Assembly: GCA_016931295.1 (NCBI GenBank)
Contig: JAFGEZ010000019.1
Coordinates: forward strand, 1-64,000
Direction: 5' to 3'
Length of the DNA stretch: 64,000 nucleotides
Source: Candidatus Krumholzibacteriota bacterium
Lineage (GTDB): Bacteria; Krumholzibacteriota; Krumholzibacteriia; Krumholzibacteriales; Krumholzibacteriaceae
The notes beneath the pieces were generated by a model, which saw nothing but the letters and a program-made list of their open reading frames with translations, made no database searches and was not told the origin of the DNA. How positions within the stretch are numbered: position 1 is the first letter of the stretch; the number at the start of each line of letters is the position of its first letter. A program made the translations under genes and the position numbers. This document shows positions 58,951-64,000 of the stretch, piece after piece.

Positions 58951-59696
58951 GGAGCTTCAACGGAAGAGCGGCCGCACGGACGGCGCGGCGGCGCCGACGG
59001 ATCCGTCGCGCGGCCGTCGTCTCGCTCGTCGTCATTCTGGCGGCCGGCGGCGCATGGCTCGTGCTCGAGACCGACCGGTTCCTGCTGCGGGACGTGACGG
59101 TCAACGGATCGGCCGGGCTGCCCGTCGATTCGATCCGCGTCGTCGCCGACCGGTACGTCGGGGCGAATCTCGTCACCCTGCCCGTGAAGAGGATCCGGGA
59201 GGAGATACTCCGGCTTCCCGAGGTCTGCGACGTCCAGTTGCGGCGACGTCCGTTCCACGCGCTCGATCTCTACGTGACCGGGCGCGAGCCGATCCTGCTC
59301 CTGGCGGACGGCGAGGAGACCGTCGAGCTCGACGCGACCGGCGCGGCGGTGCCGCGACGAGGGAGCGGCGGGGTGGACCTGCCCGTGCTGACCGGTCTGT
59401 CCGGGCGGGATCTCGAGACGGAAGAGGGCCGCCTGCTCGTCGGAAAGGCGATCGAGGTGCTCGGGCTCCTCGGCGAATTCGGGTTTCCCCCCGATCGGCA
59501 TCTCTCCGAGATACACGTCGACGGCCGGGAGGTCGACCTCGTGTGGATGGAGACCGGCACCCTGATCAGAACGGGAAGCGGCGGATACCGCGAAAAGATC
59601 ATGAAGCTGCGCGCCGTCTACGGCGCGCTGGACGAGGACGGGCGGTTCCCGTCGCTCGTCGATCTCCGGTTCGACCGCCAGGTGGTCGTCAGATGA
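58947..59696 (+). CDS. ftsQ: Cell division protein FtsQ
   Basis: A 249-residue bitopic protein: an arginine-rich cytoplasmic N-terminus, one membrane helix (AAVVSLVVILAAGGAWLVL), then a POTRA domain (LLRDVTVNGSAGLPVDSIRV, IREEILRLPEVCDVQLRRRP) and the FtsQ/DivIB beta domain (VDLPVLTGLSGRD, FPSLVDLRFDRQVVVR). FtsQ joins FtsB/FtsL in the divisome. ATG start overlapping the murC stop, with AGAGGGGA upstream. It is followed by ftsA after a 33-base gap with a good ribosome-binding site. Confidence 0.9.
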   Translation: MRSFNGRAAARTARRRRRIRRAAVVSLVVILAAGGAWLVLETDRFLLRDVTVNGSAGLPVDSIRVVADRYVGANLVTLPVKRIREEILRLPEVCDVQLRRRPFHALDLYVTGREPILLLADGEETVELDATGAAVPRRGSGGVDLPVLTGLSGRDLETEEGRLLVGKAIEVLGLLGEFGFPPDRHLSEIHVDGREVDLVWMETGTLIRTGSGGYREKIMKLRAVYGALDEDGRFPSLVDLRFDRQVVVR

Positions 59697-59729
59697 GCCG
59701 CGAGGCTCGAGGGAGGTGAACGTCGGACG

Positions 59730-60953
59730 ATGACCGATCAGTTCATAGTGAGCATCGACGTCGGGACGACCTCGATGGCCGTCTGTATCGGGGAAGTCCG
59801 CGAGGACGGCGGCATGAAGATCGTCGGCGCCGGGAGGGCTCCGTCCGACGGAATCCGCAAGGGCGTCGTCGTCGACATCGAGGAGGCGGCCGCCGCCGTG
59901 CGGGAGGCGGCCGGCGAGGCGGAGCGGATGGCGGGCGCCCGGATCGAGGGGGTCTGCGCGGGGATCGCCTCTCCCCATATCCGCTGTTTCAACAGCCGGG
60001 GCGTCATCCCCGTCGAGCCGACCGGCCGGGAGGTGACGCGCCGGGACATCGACCGCGTGACCGCGACGGCGCGAGACATCACGCTGCCGGCCGACCGGGA
60101 GATCCTTCACGCCATCCCGCAGGACTACATGGTCGACCGTCAGACGGGGATCGCGGATCCCGCGGGAATGTCGGCCGCGCGGCTCGGCGCCGAGCTCCAC
60201 ATCGTGACGGGGCTCCGGCAGCCGGTCGAGCACTTCACGAAGGTGATCGAGAAGGCCGGGTACGAGCTGATCAACGTCGTCTTCGATCCGCTCGCCGCCG
60301 CCGAGGCCGTTCTCAGGGAGGCCGAGCGGGAGGCCGGCTGCCTGCTCGTCGACATCGGCGGCGGGGTGACGAGCTTCGCGCTCTTCCACGGCGGATGCGC
60401 GCGGGCGAGCGGCGTCATTCCCGCCGGCGGCCAGAACATCACGGGCGATCTCGCCATCGGCCTGCGAGTGCCGACGGCGACCGCCGAGGCCCTCAAGCTC
60501 GAACGGGGCGTCGCGCTCGCGTCGATGGCCCCGGCCGAGGAGGAGATCGAACTGCCGCCCGAGGCGGGAAGCGGCATGACCGTGCGGACGCAGATCGTCG
60601 CCGCGATCGTCGAGCCGCGGTGCGAGGAGATCTTCGACATGGTCAAGGAAGCGGTCGCGACCGATCCCCATTTCGCCTCGATGGGCGGGGGGGTCGTGCT
60701 GACCGGCGGCGGGTCGAGGCTCGCCGGCATGGAAGGAGTCGCCGGGCAGGTCTTCGACCTGCCGGTCCGCCGCGGCGTCCCCCTCGGATTCGGTGGGCTC
60801 GCCGAACTCGTCGAGGACGAGCGGTGGAGCACCGCCGCCGGACTCCTCCGCTACGAGGCGGAGCGGGTCGCGGACGACCGGCGGGCGGCGGGCGGTTTCG
60901 AACGATTCACATGGATGCTGTCCGGCATCCGGAAGATCGCGGGATTGTTCTAG
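59730..60953 (+). CDS. ftsA: Cell division protein FtsA
   Basis: The actin-like membrane anchor of FtsZ. The 407-residue protein begins with the phosphate-1 loop [16 protein letters not shown], has the inserted 1C (SHS2) subdomain ([16 protein letters not shown]), [16 protein letters not shown] (phosphate-2) and [20 protein letters not shown]. The C-terminus [15 protein letters not shown] is an amphipathic membrane-targeting helix, as in other FtsA proteins. ATG start with GGGAGGTGAAC upstream. ftsZ follows after 16 bases. Confidence 0.96.
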   Translation: MTDQFIVSIDVGTTSMAVCIGEVREDGGMKIVGAGRAPSDGIRKGVVVDIEEAAAAVREAAGEAERMAGARIEGVCAGIASPHIRCFNSRGVIPVEPTGREVTRRDIDRVTATARDITLPADREILHAIPQDYMVDRQTGIADPAGMSAARLGAELHIVTGLRQPVEHFTKVIEKAGYELINVVFDPLAAAEAVLREAEREAGCLLVDIGGGVTSFALFHGGCARASGVIPAGGQNITGDLAIGLRVPTATAEALKLERGVALASMAPAEEEIELPPEAGSGMTVRTQIVAAIVEPRCEEIFDMVKEAVATDPHFASMGGGVVLTGGGSRLAGMEGVAGQVFDLPVRRGVPLGFGGLAELVEDERWSTAAGLLRYEAERVADDRRAAGGFERFTWMLSGIRKIAGLF

Positions 60954-60969
60954 AACGAAAGGGGAAAAG

Positions 60970-62124
60970 ATGCGGTTCGAGTTCGACGATTACGGGGAGC
61001 TGGCCAGCCTGAAGGTCATCGGCGTCGGTGGCGCCGGCGGCAACGCCGTCAACCGGATGATCTCGGCGGGCCTTCAGGGCGTCGAGTTCGTCGCGGTCAA
61101 CACCGACGCGCAGGTGCTCGAGCTCTCCATGGCCCACAAGAAGATCCAGATCGGCACGCGGTTGACCAAGGGGCTCGGCTCCGGCGGGAACCCCGACGTG
61201 GGGATGCGCGCGATCGAGGAGGATTGCGATCTCGTCCGCGAGATCGTCGACGGCGCCGACATGGTCTTCGTCACCGCAGGCATGGGAGGCGGGACCGGCA
61301 CGGGTGCGAGCCCCGTCGTCGCCCGCATGGCGCGCGAGCTGGGCGCGCTCACCGTGGGCATCGTGACGCGCCCCTTCTCCTTCGAGGGGAAGCGCCGCGA
61401 ACGACAGGCCCTCGAGGGGATCGACGAGCTCAAGAAGGAGGTCGACACCCTCATCGTGATCCAGAACGACCGGCTGCTCTCCCTCGTGCCGAAGGAGACG
61501 CCCCTCTCGGAGGCCTTCTCGAAGGCCGACGGGATCCTGCACCACGCGACGAAGGGGATTTCCGACCTCATCATGACCCCCGGCCTCATTAACCTTGACT
61601 TCGCGGATGTCCGCTCTATCATGAGCGGCATGGGAGATGCGTTGATGGGCACCGGCGTCGCCTCGGGAGAGAACCGGGCCGTCGAGGCCGCCAGGGCCGC
61701 GCTCGGTTCGCCGCTGCTCGACGACATCTCGATCCGCGGCGCCAAGGGCGTGCTGGTGAACATCACGGGCGACGAACGGATGAGCCTGCACGAGGTTTCA
61801 CAGGCGACGGCCATCATCAGCGAGGAGGCGGGCGAGGAGGCCAACGTGATCTTCGGCGCGGTCGTCAACGACGATGTCGACGAGGAGATCCACGTGACGG
61901 TGATCGCCACGGGATTCGCCCACCGGGACCGCGAGATCCAGCCGTCCTTCTCGGCCGCGACCGTCTCGGGCGACGCGTTCGGGATGTCCACCCTGGCGCC
62001 CGAGCCGGTGCCGGAAACGGTCGAGTACGCCGAGGTCGCGAGCATCGCCGGAGCGACGGCCGCGAGCCGGTTCAACGAACCGAACCTCGATATTCCGACC
62101 TTCCTCCGGAAACAGCTCGACTAG
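60970..62124 (+). CDS. ftsZ: Cell division GTPase FtsZ
   Basis: The tubulin-like ring protein. The 384-residue protein has [17 protein letters not shown], the signature loop GGGTGTG at 106-112, the T7 loop region [20 protein letters not shown] and a GTPase-activating domain. The C-terminal linker is short and ends with DIPTFLRKQ, the conserved peptide that binds FtsA and other partners. ATG start with AAAGGGGA upstream; the open frame extends into ftsA but family sequence starts here. It ends 13 bases before the TPR gene. Confidence 0.98.
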   Translation: MRFEFDDYGELASLKVIGVGGAGGNAVNRMISAGLQGVEFVAVNTDAQVLELSMAHKKIQIGTRLTKGLGSGGNPDVGMRAIEEDCDLVREIVDGADMVFVTAGMGGGTGTGASPVVARMARELGALTVGIVTRPFSFEGKRRERQALEGIDELKKEVDTLIVIQNDRLLSLVPKETPLSEAFSKADGILHHATKGISDLIMTPGLINLDFADVRSIMSGMGDALMGTGVASGENRAVEAARAALGSPLLDDISIRGAKGVLVNITGDERMSLHEVSQATAIISEEAGEEANVIFGAVVNDDVDEEIHVTVIATGFAHRDREIQPSFSAATVSGDAFGMSTLAPEPVPETVEYAEVASIAGATAASRFNEPNLDIPTFLRKQLD

Positions 62125-62137
62125 GCGGGAGGATCCA

Positions 62138-63781
62138 TTGTCGATCTGGGGCAGGCTGTTCGGGGTCGAGAAGAACAGGAACTACGAGCTCGGCATCCGC
62201 TTCTTCAACGAGGGCAGGTACGAGGAAGCGGTCGAGGCCCTCGAGAAGGCGATCGCCGAGGTCGGCCGCAACGACCCCGATCACGCCCTGGGGATGTTCT
62301 ACGCCGCCGAGGCGCATTTCCATTGCGGCAACTCCCTCTTCGAGGAGGGGCGTTTCGAGAAGGCCCTCGCCCACTTCGAGAAGGCCGCCCGCGAGAATCC
62401 GGGCTATCCCGATCTCTACTACCGGATGGGCGTGATCAGGCACCGTCTCGGCGACGCCGACGCGGCCGCCGACTCGCTCGGCCGGGCGATCGAGCTCAAC
62501 CCCCAGTACTTCGAGGCCGTCTGCTATCTCGGGATCGTCCTCTTCGAGTCGGGGAAGCGGGAGGAGGCCGACAGGTTCTTCGAGCAGGCCCGCGAGATCG
62601 GCGCGAGGTCCCCCGTCCCGATCTCCAAGTTCCTGAGCGCGCACCTCGCCTCGGGGGATACGGACATTCCCCCGCTCGCCTCGCTCCGGCGGATGGTCGT
62701 TCCGGCCGACGGCCAGTTCGGCGATCTCATGAGGACGGGGATCGAATCCTACAACACCGGCGATTACGCGCGTTCGGCCGAGGCGTTCCGCGAGGCCGCC
62801 CTGCTCCATCCCGATTACGCCGACGTGCGATTCAAGCTCGGCCTCTCCCTGTTGCGGGACGGCCGGCACGACGAGGCGGCGACGGAGTTCGAGGAGGCCC
62901 TTACGATCAATCCGCGCTACACGGAGGCCCGCTTCTATCTCGGCGTCACCTTTCTCGACCGGCGCATGTACCGCGAGGCGCTTCCCTGCTTCGATCGGGC
63001 GGCGGGGGAGAAACCGGACTACGCCGATCTCCAGTGCTACCTCGGGGCCACGCTCTATTACCTCGGCGAGCTCGACCGGGCAGGCCGGACGCTCGAGCGG
63101 GCCATCGAGCTGGCGCCGGGCTACACCAAGGCGAAATACTACTACGGGCTCCTCCTCTACACCGCCGGCGACCGCGGCCGTGCCGTCACCTATCTCTCCG
63201 AGGGGATCCGCGGCGGCGAGCGGAAGGAGTCGGCGGGGTTGAGCCTCGCCCTCGTCCATCTGCGCGAGGGGAATCTCGAGGAGGCGATGGCGGTTTTGAG
63301 GGAGATCCTCGAGGCGGGGGCGGGGAGCGCGGACGTCCTCTACTTTCTCGGAGAGATCCATCTCCGGACGAAGCGGCAGGACGAGGCGGCCGAATTCTAC
63401 GAGCGGGCGCTCGAAGCCAACCCCGGCTTCGTGCGGGCCCGCGAGAAGCTCGCCTTCATCCACATGCGCCGCGGGGATTTCGACCGGGCCGAGGCGGTTC
63501 TCGCCGCGGCGGGAGGCGAGTACGCGGATCTCTGCAAGATCATGGGCGACATAAAATTCTACAAGGGCGACCTCGAGGAGGCGGAACGATGCTACCGGCG
63601 GAGTCTCGCCGTGAACACCGAGTACGGCGAGGCCTCCCTCTCGCTCGCCCTGACCCTCAGGCAACGGGGAAAGCAGGATGAGGCCGACGAACTCCTCCGC
63701 CGGCTCGTCGATCTCGATCCGGCGAACGTCGTCGCCCGGAGCCTGCTCGGGCGCGGCCCCCTCGATCTCGAACCATCCTGA
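62138..63781 (+). CDS. TPR-repeat protein downstream of ftsZ
   Basis: A 547-residue protein built of about twelve TPR units without signal peptide or membrane helix, for example YEEAVEALEKAIAEVGRNDP, RFEKALAHFEKAARENPGYP, GDYARSAEAFREAALLHPDY and DEAAEFYERALEANPGFVRA. TPR proteins act as scaffolds; the partner is unknown. The start is a TTG preceded by GGGAGGATCCA, giving MSIWGRLFGVEKNRNYELGI. The position directly after ftsZ, with a 13-base gap, suggests it is transcribed with the division genes. The next gene begins 16 bases after its stop. Confidence 0.85.
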   Translation: MSIWGRLFGVEKNRNYELGIRFFNEGRYEEAVEALEKAIAEVGRNDPDHALGMFYAAEAHFHCGNSLFEEGRFEKALAHFEKAARENPGYPDLYYRMGVIRHRLGDADAAADSLGRAIELNPQYFEAVCYLGIVLFESGKREEADRFFEQAREIGARSPVPISKFLSAHLASGDTDIPPLASLRRMVVPADGQFGDLMRTGIESYNTGDYARSAEAFREAALLHPDYADVRFKLGLSLLRDGRHDEAATEFEEALTINPRYTEARFYLGVTFLDRRMYREALPCFDRAAGEKPDYADLQCYLGATLYYLGELDRAGRTLERAIELAPGYTKAKYYYGLLLYTAGDRGRAVTYLSEGIRGGERKESAGLSLALVHLREGNLEEAMAVLREILEAGAGSADVLYFLGEIHLRTKRQDEAAEFYERALEANPGFVRAREKLAFIHMRRGDFDRAEAVLAAAGGEYADLCKIMGDIKFYKGDLEEAERCYRRSLAVNTEYGEASLSLALTLRQRGKQDEADELLRRLVDLDPANVVARSLLGRGPLDLEPS

Positions 63782-63797
63782 TGCCGGGAGGCCCGCC

Positions 63798-64000
63798 GTG
63801 ACCGCCGCCCGGAAGCTCCCACCGCACGATTTCCTCTCCCGCGAGACGCGACTCGTCGCGTATCCCGCGCCCGAACGGGGCGCGCCGTCGGTTTATGTCG
63901 GCTACCCGGCCGATTACGCCACGGGGATGGCGAATCTCGGCTTCCAGTTCCTCTTCGACGCGCTCAGCAGGACGGGGACGCTGCGCGTCGAGCGCTTCTT
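63798..64000 (+). CDS. B12-binding-type radical SAM protein, N-terminal fragment
   Basis: Runs off the window end, leaving 67 residues. After a GTG start with GGGAGG upstream, the segment RLVAYPAPERGAPSVYVGYP is followed by GMANLGFQFLFDALSRTG and VERFF, which matches the N-terminal pattern GMSNLGxxxLYxxLN...ERVF of the radical SAM proteins related to TIGR03960. The radical SAM cysteine motif would lie outside the window. Only this N-terminal similarity supports the call. Confidence 0.6.
   Translation, partial: MTAARKLPPHDFLSRETRLVAYPAPERGAPSVYVGYPADYATGMANLGFQFLFDALSRTGTLRVERF

Noticed and set aside
1-64000. Selenocysteine-coding genes with in-frame TGA
   Set aside because: selA prompted a look, but all recognised genes here end at natural family length and no homologous sequence continues past a TGA.
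1-64000. CRISPR arrays, insertion sequences, phage genes or tRNA genes
   Set aside because: No regularly spaced repeats, transposase or integrase motifs, or cloverleaf sequences were noticed; the window is almost fully filled with housekeeping and glycan genes.

Overview
The window is a GC-rich (roughly two-thirds G+C), gene-dense bacterial chromosome segment with no sign of mobile elements, CRISPR arrays, rRNA or tRNA genes. The cell is inferred to be a diderm: there is a TonB-type transducer, several lipoproteins whose residue after the lipobox cysteine suits the outer membrane, a MurE with the DNPR motif of meso-diaminopimelate ligases, and an exported propeller protein whose tail resembles the FlgD/type IX sorting domains common in the Fibrobacteres-Chlorobi-Bacteroidetes (FCB) group and related candidate phyla. 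Eisenbacteria/Krumholzibacteria-like lineages are a reasonable guess. This is inference, not something the sequence proves.

Region 1 (1-11219): the end of a phosphomannomutase gene and manC supply GDP-mannose. They are followed by envelope genes: a PPIase-TPR lipoprotein, a DUF151 nuclease-like protein, a gamma-carbonic anhydrase and a receptor-family lipoprotein. On the minus strand lie an unusual two-amidase-domain lipoprotein and a TonB-like protein. selA diverges from them and is followed by a degenerate MinD/CpsD-like plus SPOR membrane protein.

Region 2 (11257-19989): smc, ftsY, then a riboflavin operon (ribD-ribE-ribBA-ribH) led by a clear promoter and an FMN riboswitch, then nusB.

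Region 3 (19986-45387): about 25 kb of surface-glycan and lipid-linked sugar genes on one strand, mostly joined by 4-base ATGA/GTGA overlaps. It holds seven glycosyltransferases of the GT2/GT4 type (one fused to a decayed phosphoglycosyltransferase module), three large GT-C-like or YfhO-like membrane proteins, a polyprenyl-phosphate-mannose synthase-like enzyme, two nucleotide-sugar SDR enzymes, a Wzx-like flippase, an LPG-synthase-TM protein, two methyltransferases, a FemAB/GNAT-like protein and the exported propeller. GDP-mannose from region 1 could feed the polyprenyl-phosphate-mannose synthase, whose product is the donor type used by GT-C enzymes.

Region 4 (45388-64000): a division and cell wall (dcw) cluster in the order mraZ - STAS-like gene - rsmH - ftsL - ftsI(PASTA) - murE - murF - mraY - murD - ftsW - murG - murC - ftsQ - ftsA - ftsZ, followed by a TPR protein and the start of a radical SAM protein. 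murB and ddl are absent from it. Its promoter overlaps four direct repeats that look like a MraZ operator.

The most unusual items are proteins that keep a fold but have lost its catalytic residues (amidase domain, MinD/CpsD-like ATPase, phosphoglycosyltransferase), a STAS-like gene inside dcw, and an 18-bp tandem duplication carrying a duplicated ribosome-binding site and start codon at the murE/murF junction.
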